From Platerodrilus igneus (taxonomy: Eukaryota; Arthropoda; Insecta; Coleoptera; Lycidae): a stretch of 64,000 bases of DNA. The position numbers were made by a program, and so were the translations under genes. The stretch is from the NCBI GenBank assembly GCA_036346225.1, contig JARFIW010001082.1, positions 3,100,001-3,164,000 on the forward strand, read 5' to 3'. The first letter of the stretch is position 1, and each line of letters begins with the position of its first letter. The notes under the pieces are model-generated. The model worked only from the letters and a program-made list of their open reading frames with translations, had not been told where the DNA came from and searched no databases. Below, piece by piece: positions 41,618 through 54,297 of this stretch.

Positions 41618-43373
41618 TGTTACAGGCAGAAAAGCTACTAAGTATATATTTTGTTATTAAAATTATAAAATGGGGATGGCCTGTAAAACAAAAATTAAAG
41701 AAGGTCACCGGCATTAGCTAGCGGAAGGTCGTGGATCGTTTAGAGGGTTAAAATTTTGCAGAAAGGGCTAAATTAATATATATTATACAACAAAAATTTG
41801 GCACTTACCTTTCATAAATATCGTGGCTGAATGACAATTACCAAGGGCGCCAGACAAGTCGAGAATGTCCAAATGTTCATGCAAAACCTTGAGAGACTTG
41901 TCATCCCAAAGAGGACAATTGTTTCTTTTAATCAATTCTTGCCTTTTTGACTACTTATGCAACTTTCATGATCAAAATAAATAAAAAAACTATTCACTTA
42001 ATCAACGGCAAACAAAAACTATTTAATCAACAGAGCAATAAACGTGAACCTCTTACATTAGGAAATTCATTGCTTTTAATTTAGAAATTTGATTGAATGG
42101 TTGATATTGAATTCTGATAATTTTATGTACATAAGTAATTCCCAAATACTTTATAAAGAAAAAAACTTATAAATTTTACACTAAATTAATCCTACGGTTT
42201 ATGGCCAAAACGTCCTAACAAATAAATTAACTAAAAATTGGTCATGCTAACTTAAATATAAAAACTTACTTACTAAAAATCGTCAATTGTTTGATGGCTT
42301 GCCTTCCAACCCAGAACAGCTCTTAAATTGGAGGACAGCATCTCGTTTGTTGCTCTTGTTCTTCGCAACTATTCAAATAATTCAGTGGCACACGTACCCG
42401 GCAGATCTTGTTGAGCTTAACTTGTGCACCACACGCACACAAGATTTTTATTATATACTTTAATATCACTTATAAATCGGCGAACACACAGGCATAAACC
42501 CTCGCAAACTGGATGAGTTAATTACTTCTTTCCACTTTTACTATCGTAATACTAAGTGCGATATCATATCTGCTACGCCGAAGAACGCTACCAGCGAACT
42601 TCTCTGGCTACGTTTCTTTCTACGTTTTTAAAACTGAAAACCCCATGGGAATCTCTCTCTTTTGACTAAAGCCTTAAGTTATATATTAATCCTACCCTAA
42701 ACCATTATTTTACGTCATATTTCTGTTATCCAATGACTATTAACAGAACCTCCCAAAAACAAGATTTCAGAAACCAAATCCAGCCCCGGATAGCAATTAT
42801 TTTTCTAACGGTATAAATATGTTGCACATTCTTGGAATTTTAAGTACTGAAATTGTTGACCATATCTATTGGCGACAGTTGTTTGCTATTGACAAAAGAC
42901 CGGGTAGCCGAAATGGATTTTAATACAATGGTTGTCTCCAGACTACTTAAAATTACTTGCAATCTTTGAACAAATCAAATTGGAAAATAGTTTGGCTATT
43001 TGTTTTCTATAACCCTTGTCAATCACTGAAATATTAAGAAAATTAAGTTTTAGAACTGAAAATTGCTTCTCTTTGTTTACGTTAAAAGATAATATTCTAT
43101 TTAAATTTATCAGATTCATCAATCTATAACCGACATAAGTTGGTATTGTATTGTGTTTGCAAGGTAGGACCATTAAATTATAATGACAGCCGCTGGAATT
43201 TATAATATTTAAGGGTAAAGCTATTTCTAAACCTGAGATCTTTATTATAAGGGATGCTTACTAAAATATAAGGGTAACTTATCATGGAATTCTGCCTATA
43301 AGTTATACAAGTTAACAAGATTTAATTAATTAATTAATCTGTTTATATGTTGATATTTCAAAATAATGTTACA
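41618..43373. mobile_element. LTR-like insertion (probable solo LTR) in the Merlin arm
   Basis: A 1756-bp segment beginning TGTTACAGGCAG and ending AATGTTACA, flanked by TGAT on both sides (41614-41617 and 43374-43377). It contains no gene. The TG...CA ends and 4-bp target fit a solo LTR. Its length recalls the 1.8 kb LTRs at 14.6-20.3 kb, but the sequence is different. Confidence 0.65.
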
Positions 43374-44286
43374 TGATTCCGCAAAAAAAAGGTTTGTGGG
43401 AAATCATAAATAAATTTCTGGTGAATTTTTCCAAAAAAATGTACCCCATGCTTATTTACATGGGGAGAACCAAATATTTTTGCTAAGTTTTTCCAACTCA
43501 AAATTCGTTGTGAACCGAAGTGTATCATGATCGCCCCCACAAATTTCTTATTACTCCACAAATTTCATATTACCACAAAAATTTCATATTATCTCAAAAT
43601 ATATTATTCTACAAATTTCATACTACCCAAAAATATTAGCTCCAAAGATATCCCAAAAATCTTAAGGCACCCAAAAAATCTAACATTCCCTCTCCCCTAA
43701 AAAATTAAGCTAGGTTTAGCCACGGAACCTCAATCTGACCAAAATCTCGCTTTTTTAAATCTCATCCCCCCACAAGAACCTAACCTAGGTTTATAAAAGA
43801 ATTCCTATTTAGCCTAAAATTTCACCTTAAAAATTTTATGCACATTTTATTTTCATAATTTTTACAAGAAACACAATATTAACCATAACGGTAATAATAG
43901 TTGTGGCACAACTAATTATATTGCCTCTTCAATAATAAATTTGAGGAAGTGTAGCTTCCCCCTATTAATTATAGCTTATTAATCTGGTGAAAAAATGTAC
44001 ACCTAATATTAACATTGCCTGACAATGTGAGACGGAGAGCGGGAGCGGGAAGAGAGAATGTTCTGTCTACCATGGTAAACATTGTACAGTAGAGTCATGA
44101 CCAAAGTGTTCTTCTCTAATTTTTATATTATAATAGGTTTGTATTTGTAGTATAATTAATAATTATATATGGACTGAACAAGTGTGTGTGTGTGTGGTGT
44201 GTTTGTGTGTCAATAAACTTTTACTAAAAGTTAACTCGACTTTTTTAAAGCGACTCAAAGCTAGTCGTGACTTTTATTAAATCGAA

Positions 44287-45590
44287 ATGGATCAAATTAA
44301 TTGGACGTGGTGTTTGATTGGAGAAATAGGGAGAGATGGTGGCACAACTCAAGCATTTTGGGGTCATCCTGAAAGACAGAGAAATTAAATATACAGTCCC
44401 TAACTGCAGCAGGGTCTTGAAGTTGTTTTCCGATGCAAGAGTAACTGATGGAGTCCGATAGATGTGCAGCGGTAAAATAACTGAATGGAAGCAAAAGCCA
44501 GTCAAGGATGGCAAGAGGTAAGTAATTAGTTTTAATCTACCCACGGTTAAAACTGCACCCGACTTGTGTTTGTCCTGTGATAGCTTCCACAAAATTAAAA
44601 CATCAATCAGACTAGAAATTCGACTTATTTAATCCATAATAAATTTGAAATTAAATGAACTAAAATTAAAATTTGTGTTTTGTGATTCCAGGTTATCAGT
44701 CAGACACAAGACTTTTTTCGATAAATCAAACCTTCCAATTTGGAAAATAGTTGGCTTCTGTCATCTTTGGGTTGAACAGTGTTGCCTGAAATTTATTATG
44801 AAGGACTTGAGGATCGCAAGCCACACCGCTGTTGACTGGCCCAGCTTTTGTCGGGAAGTAGTATTCGATGAATTTATAATGAAGGCCAGTAAAATTGGAG
44901 GTCCCGGCAAAATGTAAGCTAATAATGTTCGATACATCCTTTCATTAAAGGCATCTAGATTAGTAGATTAAAACCTTTCTTGTCTCATTTGCAGCATTGA
45001 TATAGATTAATCAAAATTTGGGAAACGGAAATACCATCGAGGTCACATAGTCGAAGGAGTATGGGTTTTCGGGGCATTGAAAGAGGATCGGGCAAAACTT
45101 TTATGGCTGTTGTCGAAGATCGCACTTCAGAGACACTTCTGAATTGTATTGAACAGTTCATTGCTGAAGGAACAACAATCTACTCTGATTGCTGGTAAGG
45201 ATACTCGGGACTAGTTGATCATCCCAAATATACCCATTTCCAGGTTAATCACTCGTTGCATTTCAAAGATCCGGTAACAGGAGTTCCCACAAATGCTATA
45301 GAATCAAGCTGGTAACGATTAAATGAAATAATTCATTGTTGTTTAATTAATCTGCGATTCTAAATGTCTGGGTGTCATGCAAAAGCACGTGCTCCATATG
45401 CAAATCGAAAGAAAGGTTTTCTCGGGGGTATTTGGCTAGATAATTATTTCTGAAAATGGTTAAAGATCTTCAACAGGACCCTGTTGGCCATGTTCTTTAT
45501 GCTGGCTCGAAATCTCTATGACCCTACAGTTGAGAATGAAGAAAAAATCAACGCCGAAACTTCTGAAATTGAAGATTTGGACTTCAATTA
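44287..45590 (+). pseudogene. Merlin transposase (ISXO2/IS1016-like)
   Basis: Multi-exon DDE transposase. The N-terminal zinc-ribbon-like part (about 44350-44520) is frameshifted and has a stop in ARVTDGVR. The second segment (about 44690-44914) reads RLSVRHKTFFDKSNLPIWKI, VGFCHLWVEQ, FIMKDLRIASHTAVDWPSFC and IGGPGKM, and ends in a GTAAGC donor. The third (about 44998-45194) has the first catalytic aspartate in IDID, where the next codon (family E) is TAA, then SKFGKRKYHRGHIVEG, and the second aspartate in IYSDCW with donor GTAAGG. The fourth (about 45241-45311) has NHSLHFKDPVTGVPTNAIES with the catalytic E. The last (about 45366-45590) has HAKARAPYANRKKGFLGG and an acidic tail ending DLDFN. 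Catalytic positions are readable but the copy is dead. Confidence 0.85.
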
Positions 45591-46596
45591 ATTTCGTTTT
45601 CTTTTTAATACGTACTTAATAATCATTCATATTTTGTTATCTTTATTGATCACGATGCAAATAGCTTCTAACCTCTACTCCCGTTTTAATGCCAATGATG
45701 ATACAATTACCAATTAATTCTTACATGATTATTTCACTATTCTTTATATATTTAACTACAGATTTCTAATAATAGTTATATTTTTTACTGTCTTTGATTG
45801 CAAACCAGTTTCTGGAAACTGATATGTATTTACACATGAATAAAAGTTGACATACTTGAATTAAAACTTGTTGAATTCCTTATTTTTGGGGTAATGTGAG
45901 TTTTTTTCTGATCTCATTTTCTATTGCATTCGTACATGTTCCAGGCCATTCTAAGACTTTCTCAACTTGCCCACAAAATATCTCAGCTTACCCCATGCCG
46001 GAAAATCTAGAATTTTACCAAAATCTCATCTTCCCACACCTAGAAGAAACCTAACATACAGTCTTAATTTTCGCATATCTAGAAGGAATCTAGGGTACAC
46101 ATTCTCACTTTCCGCATACTTAGAAAAAAACCTAATCTAAATTTAAGAACTGTATTCCCATATGCCTGCGTCCAAGTTATTGTCTATAAATCCCGTTACG
46201 GGGTAAAATGAGATTTTTTGGGGCAGGTTGAGAAAGTTTTACAATGACCTGAAACATGAAAAAAAGATGTTTTTGGAGTAATGCGATATTTTCGATTTAC
46301 TGCAATATTTTTTGGTTCATGCGATATTTTTGGGGTAATGTGATATTTCTGCAGTAATATATTTTTGGGGTAATATGTTCGGTTCACATTTTTTGGTTGG
46401 AAAAACTTGGCAATAAATATTTGGTTCTCCATATGTAAATAAGCATGAGAAATTTTTTTTTGGAAAATTCACAAAAAATTTATTTTTGATTTCCGCAAAC
46501 TTTTTTTTGCGGAATCATCACTCCTAGGGTCTAGGCTATCTGCAAAATAAAAATTTTTCAAAATCGGTGAAGTTCCACTATACTGCATTTCTTCCC

Positions 46597-46990
46597 AGTT
46601 GAAATGAAAGATTTTTTTGGCTATTCATATCTTGATGGGAATAGTGGAAATGCCAGCATATGTTGACTATGGGAGTCAAAAATATAGGTATAATGACATT
46701 GCGGAAATAATGCCTTTAAAAAGGTTACAACAGATACGAAGATACATTCATTTTGTTAACAATGTAAATCAAAACGACGATCCATACTTCGAAATTAGAC
46801 CGGTTGTGGAAACTAAGAAAAAATTGTACGACTCTGGAAGAAGAAAAGAAACAAGGCATCGACGAAATGATGGTGCCGTATAAAGGAAAAAAAAGTTGGA
46901 TCCAAGCAACAGTATATCAAATCTAAACAAAAAAGTGGGGGTTTAAAACAATAATTACATCAGACCGATTTGAAGTAAGTTAATTGGGAA
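46597..46990 (+). pseudogene. piggyBac (PGBD-like) transposase, second part
   Basis: Continues the fragment at 40862-41537 on the far side of the Merlin element. The frame at 46617-46883 reads AIHILMGIVEMPAYVDYGSQ, then YRYNDIAEIMPLKRLQQIRR and YIHFVNNVNQNDDPYFEIRP, typical of the first half of the PGBD DDE domain. After a frame change, GIDEMMVPYKGKK-like residues with the catalytic D are still readable near 46860, then coding similarity ends at about 46990. The C-terminal half is missing. Confidence 0.8.
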
Positions 46991-49900
46991 CCAGTAATAA
47001 GTTTCAATTAAAATGTAGAGATACGTGTGAATAGAATAATCTTTGTTTACAAGTAAAGTTGAAATACATGAAATTAAAATTATACCGAGTGCTTCGATAA
47101 CAAGTTTGTTCATTCAAGATTAAATTTTCTTTCTTTCACCTCTAATTTATCGTTAGCGTAACGCAATGCGTTACACATTAGCTTTTTTTTAAGCATTTCA
47201 ATAAAACTCGCTATTCATTTTAAAATCTTATAAAAATCATAATTGTGTATAACAGACATGTCATTTTTATAAAGAAAGAATTGGTTTACATCATCCCCAA
47301 AAATATGCTTTCATTTACAGTTAGACAGAAGCGAGCATAAAAATACAGATACTAAAAAAATGGGATCAAAATTAGAAGAAGATGCAAAAACACATTTTAT
47401 TTGCTCAAATGTTATATAGGTTTAAGAGTCACAATCTAATAAGGTACCCAATATTTAATATTTTTTTTATAAATCTGGGATAAACTTTACATTAATATAG
47501 GAATGAAGTTTGTATATTATACAACCATCATTATGCAACCTATTTGCCCTTCCAAAAAATTTTAAATACGCTATTACTTAGGCGTTTTCAAATATTCGAG
47601 ATCGATTATAATGAGGCTCAATATGAATAAAAATTGAATGTCATTTTAATAACTCAACATTTTTATTCTAGTAATATAACAATACTAATAAACAAAAAAT
47701 ACAAACTTCTTAAAAAAACATTATATAATACACATGCATTTTTATACACTATGAAAGAGGTTGGCTACCTAAACTAAGTACAAAGAAATTTTTTGGAATT
47801 ATTAATTCGGCACGTATTTTAACTTTACCACTATTTACAACAAATATGATCTGATTCTTTTATTTTGGAGCGATATGAAGTTCAGCTAATAGGTTTGAAG
47901 ATCATAGTTGTTTTAACTATACAAACATGGTTTACTTTTCTAATTACCTTTAAATATAGATAAAGCAATTCCTTTGGAGATGAACCACAATAGATTAAAG
48001 TTCTTATATTCAAGTATAACAACATCCTTAATGTAAGAAATATACAAATTATTTACTGTGACTACCATTTGCAGTGAGAACTTTTGGAGATAATTCATTG
48101 CCCAGTAAGCTTTTTGAAGATATGAACTTTACTATCAGTTGGTGGGAGCTCAGTCACCATCAAATGATAAAGATAAATTATTAAAAACCTATAACAGACG
48201 TCATATTATCTCTATAGACATATATACATTTAGTACCAATAATATAACAAACTTTAGGAACATAAAAAAATGAAGGCATCAGAAGAAACTATTAAAAAGA
48301 AATCGTTCTAGATAATAGTAAATGTAGAAATTTTAGATTTTTCAACAATATTAAAAATTAACAATGAAAATGTCGTTTCAAAAACTGCAAACTTAAAATG
48401 AAACAATTACAATAACATAACAAAATGCATGTGTTTTAAAATAATAAAAGATAGGAAATGGGTATAAAAAACAAGAAAAACTATATTCTTAGCTATAATT
48501 TAAACAATGTTTAATGTATAACGGAAAATGTTTTGCTAACTATTCAGCTCATGGTTTATCTATTTACATAAAGTGTAATTAATATGTACAAAAATCTTTT
48601 AGAAAAGTAACGGGACTCTAGTACAACTTATTCAAGAAATTTTGTGATGGGAACAACAAAGGTTAGATGGAGCTCAAAGGAAATATATAAACAAATAATG
48701 ATACACAAACATTCATGTCAGACATTGCATTTGGCAACAATGAAATGCTATTAATTCATATACTAAACTTAGAAACTGCACTTCGCTAATTCAGGAAAAT
48801 TTTTCCAGTTTTTATAAAATATCCGGGAGAATGAAAAGTTCAAATATTAGGGCTGGGTTCAAATAACTACTCACGAGATGACCCGACAGATAATATACCA
48901 ACTTTATCGATAACAGACTAAAAGTTATTTTTGCCAGTGGGTCTACCAACAATGCATGATTTAGGCATGCATAAGGTAAAATGGAAATAGGCCTACATAA
49001 TTTCATAACTTATAAAGAACATTGTTGAGAGCCGTTAGTCTAAACGAAAATGGAGACAAAAAAGAAGGAAAAATTAGAGGTCAATAACAGCTTTTACTAA
49101 TGTAAATGTTATGAAGTACTTAGGAGTTTAAAAAAATTGGAGGAAACAATGTAGTTTAAGCTCTAGTTGATCTAAAGATACATCGGCCAGTTCTTAATTT
49201 ATGACTAATAATGATATATGCAATTTTTATAGACCTAGTACATCAAATGAGCAAACGCAACTTATAGCAGGAAAAATTAGATGAAAACTGCACTGGCATT
49301 TGCTAGAATCATAAATGCACTTGAATAATCTGTTCGAAATCACTGGTGAATATTTCTTTTCAAGAATACTTTAATTTATCATACACTTCTTGCAAACTTT
49401 ATTGAATAAAATTAAGATGCAATCCAACTAAAGCGCTACTAAAATTCCAAGATGTGGCAATACATAGTCATCAGATGTTTAACATAAACAGTTCATAAAC
49501 TTTGACATTTTTGTTGTCAAAATATTGAACAGTTGGTTACTGATTAATTATAAGGTGAATAAAATTTGAAGAAATATGGATTTAGGTTATGAGCATTTTT
49601 GAACAATGATTTGGTTTTATTTTCAACAAAACAAAATAGAAAGCAGTGCATCAGTGGCACCAAGAATTAAAAATTATTTATAGTAGCTTAATTGACGAAT
49701 TTCGTGAAGGTTAACTAACAACATTGGAAATAACAAAAATTATTAATGGTGTTGTCGAATGATAGTGCAAATCGGCATGCAACATATCGAGTTACACTTG
49801 GGCATCGACCTGAAACAAATTAACCAAATTTCATGTGATAGCTAAGTGTTCAAAAATTATGCTCCTGTTGAATTCCCTACAATTTAACTAATAGTCAAAA

Positions 49901-50642
49901 AGATGTGTTTATGATTTAACTCAAGACCATAAAATTTAGTATGCAACGTTAGTAACTATAAAAGTTGAATATATGCATATGAACCTGATATAAAACAACA
50001 AACATCTACTTGGCTGCACGTTCTATGGCACAACAAAAAACGAATTATTTAACCCTTCAAATGGTAGAATTATTGTTTTAACCTCCATAGAGTCCGGACT
50101 TAAGTGGTAGTGACCTCAACATTTCTAAAAATCAACTTTGCGAACAACAATTTTCAATACCAAAAGATGCTATAGAAAACCATTTAAAAATGAAATTTTT
50201 CGTGCAGTTTTTCAAATCGAAAAAAATGTTTTGACGATCGCATTTGGAAGAAATATTTATAGGATTGTAAAGAATATATTCTAAAAAGTAATGGAGTCAT
50301 TTTTTTAATTCTAAACATTTTTGTCTTATATTCTGAAATTTTAGCAGCAGTCCTTCAACTTATTGAATTTCAAAAATTTACACAAAAAGAACCTACTTGT
50401 CATATTGCACTTGATAACTATTCTTATATTAACATACTGATCATAACTTACAAATCAGTAGCCAACCTCCTTAAACAAAATAATAAATAATTACTTAAAG
50501 TTTCTACAATAATATGGCCAAAATTTGTATACTTTATACATATACCTAAAGCCTAGAGACTCGTAAAGAAAATAAATTCAAAGTTTATCAATAACAAATA
50601 ATACTAAACTCTAGTTTGCTCTTTAATTATTACATATTCCAG
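46991..50642 (-). other. AT-rich region, possibly long 3' UTR of the E2F-like gene
   Basis: About 3.6 kb with no recognisable TE or open frame on either strand, which is unusual here. It lies directly downstream of the E2F-like stop codon on the minus strand. Minus-strand AATAAA signals occur, for example near 47663 (TAGAATAAAAATG) and 49610. A 3' UTR of up to 3 kb is possible but not shown. Confidence 0.3.
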
Positions 50643-50966
50643 CTACTGGTATTCACTAGTGTCTGAATCAAATAAATCGCTAACACCTTCTGCATTTGAT
50701 AAACTGTATTTAAAATCACTGTTTATGGAATAAGGATTCAGTTGCAGGAACGGCTTATCTGAAAATAAAGTAATAAATTAGATACACAAAGCATTTTGAA
50801 GTAATTTGTTAATTCCAATGATGCGATTAAATAAGGTACTGATATATCATATATAATATTTACCTGGCAGATCTCTTGAAAATGTATTAACACGAGAAAA
50901 TTCTTCAGATTCTTGTTTTGAAACTATTAAATGTTGATGCGAACCATAGAGTAATTGGGTAGCAAT
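50643..50966 (-). CDS. E2F-family transcription factor, last two coding exons
   Basis: Penultimate exon 50966-50864 has acceptor TTTTAACAG and donor CCAG/GTAAAT. Its frame reads IATQLLYGSHQHLIVSKQES and then FSRVNTFSRDLP. The last coding exon, 50758-50643, has acceptor TTATTTTCAG. It joins in phase to give DKPFLQLNPYSINSDFKYSL, then SNAEGVSDLFDSD, and ends EYQ-stop. The C-terminal pattern (PFL-LNP-P, then Y-L--EGVSDLFD) corresponds to the transactivation and retinoblastoma-pocket-binding tail of E2F4/5-type factors, where EGVCDLFD is the key motif. The DNA-binding and dimerisation exons were not found; they should lie upstream, at higher coordinates or outside the window. Splice sites and frame are good. 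The family call rests on the short tail motif. Confidence 0.6.
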
Positions 50967-51339
50967 CTGTTAAAATAAAACAGTTAAAGTAAAATGCCTA
51001 TATAAATTAAAAATATTTAGTTCAGCAAACAAATTTAAATAATACATGATTATATAAATTTTCCAACGAATAGTTATTACTTCACAGAGTAAACAATGCT
51101 TTAATAATATAGCACACAACAGTAGCTGAAGAAACATTTTAACAAAAATGAAATAAATCTATTCGTTTATGGGCGTTTTTCTAAATATTTTTTACCAACT
51201 AATAAAATTATAGACAACCAGATATCATACCCAATTTTACCCAATATAAATTGTATTTATTCTTGTTTGAATAAATTGTATTTATATGACAATTTAGCTT
51301 TGCTTAAGAATTTTTCTATTCATCACCACAAAATGTTAA

Positions 51340-51810
51340 AATGTAAAGATATGCAGACAAAAAATGCATTCTTAAAGAAGCTAACATCCACCGACATCTG
51401 CTTCGTCGAGTACAAGGGTGTCCAGAAAGTTTGGGAATACAGCAACGTTTATTTAAGAACTAACTTTCTGTGGTCGGCTGACATATTCGAAACTTTCATA
51501 ACGTGTACATGAACAACTATGATCTTGACCAGTACCAGTAGGCCCCTGGGCTGAGCTGGGACACAGTGCTCAAGTTCACTATTAACGGAGATCAACATGC
51601 AGTTTTGTTAAGGCTGGCATAAGGGGAGTTCTCACACAATGCAGCGGGAGATACGTTGGGGCTAATAACAGATACATGGAGGAATGTGATGCCAACAGAC
51701 CATCCACATACTTGATGTACCTCAATGCCAACAATTTATATGGGTGGGCTACGAGTCTGTATCTTCCCATAGGCAGGTTTAGGCGATTGACTGACAAATG
51801 CATTTTATTG
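51340..51810 (+). pseudogene. Protein-primed DNA polymerase B fragment (Polinton/virus-like)
   Basis: Three shifted frames on the plus strand resemble part of the family B, protein-primed DNA polymerase of Polinton/Maverick elements and related viruses. An upstream block ends at FLWSADIFETF. A middle block contains NNYDLDQYQ and APGLSWDTVLKFT. A third block has residues of the GIRGG--Q--GRYVGANNRYM type followed by NANNLYGWAT, the conserved polymerase motif. Stops and frame changes separate them, and nothing of the exonuclease or C-terminal motifs is present. No integrase, capsid or terminal repeat was seen nearby, so this is an isolated relic. It could derive from a Polinton, an adintovirus-like agent or a related mobile element. 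Confidence 0.7.
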
Positions 51811-52536
51811 ATAAATCACTTCTAAAGGGACGGAATTACATGTATATGGAAATTTAATTAACAATTTGGACAAGGAAAAATTTATCAGCTCAACAATAAT
51901 TTACTGGTGAATGCAATTATAACATTGTTTAAATCTGTTGAAAGACATTTGCTCACTATTAATTTTAAGTAGGTTAAATTGCATAAGAGTTTGGCATGTA
52001 GATGTTTTCTTGTAAGTGGATAATTTCAAATTTTTTTGTGGAGTCGAACTCTAATTTAATTTGACCATTACAAACCAGTTACACTTTTTAACGAATTTTG
52101 AACAAGAATATTAAACATATCTAAACCTAAGAGAAATTTTTTTTTGTTTGTACATAGTGTGACTTACATAAGAAAAGTTTTGGGAATACTAATTACAAAC
52201 AGAGACTGTATGAACTCTATATAAATAGTTAGTAGTTATGAAATATTGTCTGTAGACTTTAGATGTGAATTGCATTTGTAGATTTTAATGCTTGTAAGTA
52301 ATCTTTTTTGGGTAATGTGTGTTGAAGAAAGATGTTTATGGATGTAGCAACTATCATTATTTGAAGGTTTGTTATTAATGTTTTATGTTATTATAAATTT
52401 GATGTTGGATCTTCGTTGCTTCATTTAACCTGAACCAGCAGGACAATAGAGGCATCTTTAGGAAGTAGTTCACACCAGTTTTATTGACACCCAACATAAA
52501 AGATTCAATTCAATTCATAAATGCTACATTTTATAG

Positions 52537-52537
<1 letters not shown>
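51811..52537. other. No recognised feature
   Basis: AT-rich, no coding signal seen on either strand. Confidence 0.5.

Positions 52538-52582
<45 letters not shown>
52538..52582. repeat. (AT)n microsatellite
   Basis: Uninterrupted TA repeat of about 22 units. Confidence 0.95.
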
Positions 52583-52584
<2 letters not shown>

Positions 52585-54139
52585 CTGTTATTTCACCAGC
52601 CCCTACGATGAGCGTCATATAATGCTGTGACATAACCCTTATATTACTCAAGCACTTGTAAAAATGTTAATTTATAAATCTCCTTGCCTCGACTAGCTGA
52701 TTCAATTAAATAAATCAATTCTGCAATACACAGTATAATGATTAAATATTTACAACCTGTTTAAATATCTTCTCCCTTTTTACATCTATTTACATCTGTC
52801 AGATTTTTAGAAAAAGAAGCCAGCAAAACGAGCTTTTTATTACATTTACAGACCTTTTGAAACGTTTCAAGATGCCTATTGCGTTTCATAAATTTATCCA
52901 AGAAACCCCAATTTGTCGGCTCTTACATTTTTGAATTATTATTGAAATAAAACAGTTTATAGAAATAAATCATATCAAAATATCTAACCTGAAGTGATCA
53001 GTACGTTCTCTGCATCCCCAAGAATTTTCGTGTCTAGTCCGAATGTTGTGAGTCTAATTTGAAGTCGACATCCAACCAAATTAGTATCCAAATCGTTATT
53101 GGTGAGTTTATTCCAATGAAAGGTTTTTCATTTCCGTAATAGAATATTTACCATTTTCAGAGATTATCAAATTGCTTTACCAGGCAGCATTCTCCAGAGT
53201 CTCGTATCCAAAATTGTATTTAATATCGTAATTGATCGTTATTAAAAGTTTTAACAGGAGTTGTAACAAGATCTTTATTAAGATCGTTATTTAGAGCCTT
53301 CTTTAGAAGTACGGCTCGCTTGTATAATTATACACTCTTTTAAAATAATTTTTCACTTTAATTTTATTAACTGTTCACGTAAATATTTAGCACTTTCAAG
53401 TATAGTGACTGCCCAGTTTCAAAAGTATACTAACTCGTTGTTCAATTGTCATCATATTTATAGGACCGGCCCCTTCTGTATGCGATTCGTTGACTCCACG
53501 TGCTGGGCAACACCAAGTGTTTTATCTTTAGTTATTTTGGGAAGCTTTACCAATTGTGTAGTTCAATTGCATGAAGCGTTGCTCAATTTCTCACGTAATT
53601 CATTATTATACCTCACATTTAATTCAGAAATCCCAGGAATCTGAATGGAATAAATTTGGTGCTTGTTTATTTCCTAGTTAAATTAGATTTTTGAACAATT
53701 GTGATACTTTTATATCACGTACGTTTTTCAAATAATGCATAATTTCTGCCTGTGTTTATGATGATATATTAGCGAACTTTTTGAACATTTATCTAGCCAA
53801 TTCATACAGGTTTTCCATTGATTTAATTTCACTGCATTTCGTTACATTTTTAAATTCTTTTCTTTGCTCGTAGCTACTCTTGGATGTGCATTTTAATCGC
53901 TTGTACTGCTATATACAGTGTGCTCTCAACTAATAATATTTATAATGACATATGTACTCTTCTAATATCTGTAATTATGTGCTTTTGTTACTTGGGAGTT
54001 TGTTTTGTTTATTCTACGACTCCTATGACTTAACCTACCCCTAAATTAACCCTATAATTACAGCAATATATATGTTCGTAAATTAAATTAGTGTATAACA
54101 AATTGACATAAGATATATCTGTAAATACTCTTATGAATA

Positions 54140-54142
<3 letters not shown>
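52583..54142. other. Unassigned AT-rich region
   Basis: No gene or element was recognised. Around 53040-53300 short phrases such as TATCCAAAATTGTATT, ATCCAAATCGTTATT and AAGATCGTTATT recur, suggesting an old, highly diverged tandem repeat. Confidence 0.35.
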
Positions 54143-54190
<48 letters not shown>

Positions 54191-54246
54191 GTAAATACTC
54201 TCTTATGAATATTCATATATATATATATCATCATCATCATCATCAT

Positions 54247-54297
<51 letters not shown>
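54143..54297. repeat. (AT)n and (ATC)n microsatellites
   Basis: (AT)n at 54143-54188. The phrase CTGTAAATACTC-TTATGAATATTC occurs on both sides of it (54119 and 54189). (ATC)n follows at 54227-54297 and forms the 3' tail, (ATG)n on the minus strand, of the RTE fragment next to it. The poly-His and poly-Met open frames here are repeat artefacts. Confidence 0.9.

Larger units (their letters stand above)
41538..46596 (+). mobile_element. Merlin DNA transposon with long terminal repeats
   Basis: Outer ends are inverted: AAATGCAGTATA-TGGAACTTCACC at 41550-41575 and its inverse at 46568-46590. The similarity extends inward through CATAGGAGT-ATGATTCCGC and several hundred bases (41538-41617 plus 43374-about 43800, against about 45900-46596), so the terminal repeats are unusually long. 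Both arms contain tandem units of about 20 bp such as GGGGTAATGTGATATTTTTG. Target AGATGAAA at 41530-41537 is repeated as AGTTGAAA at 46597-46604, the 8-bp duplication expected for Merlin. The left arm is split by an LTR-like insertion at 41618-43377. A Merlin transposase lies inside at 44287-45590. Confidence 0.85.

Noticed and set aside
51582..51803. Minus-strand frame opposite the polymerase fragment
   Set aside because: Shadow of the plus-strand polymerase-derived sequence.
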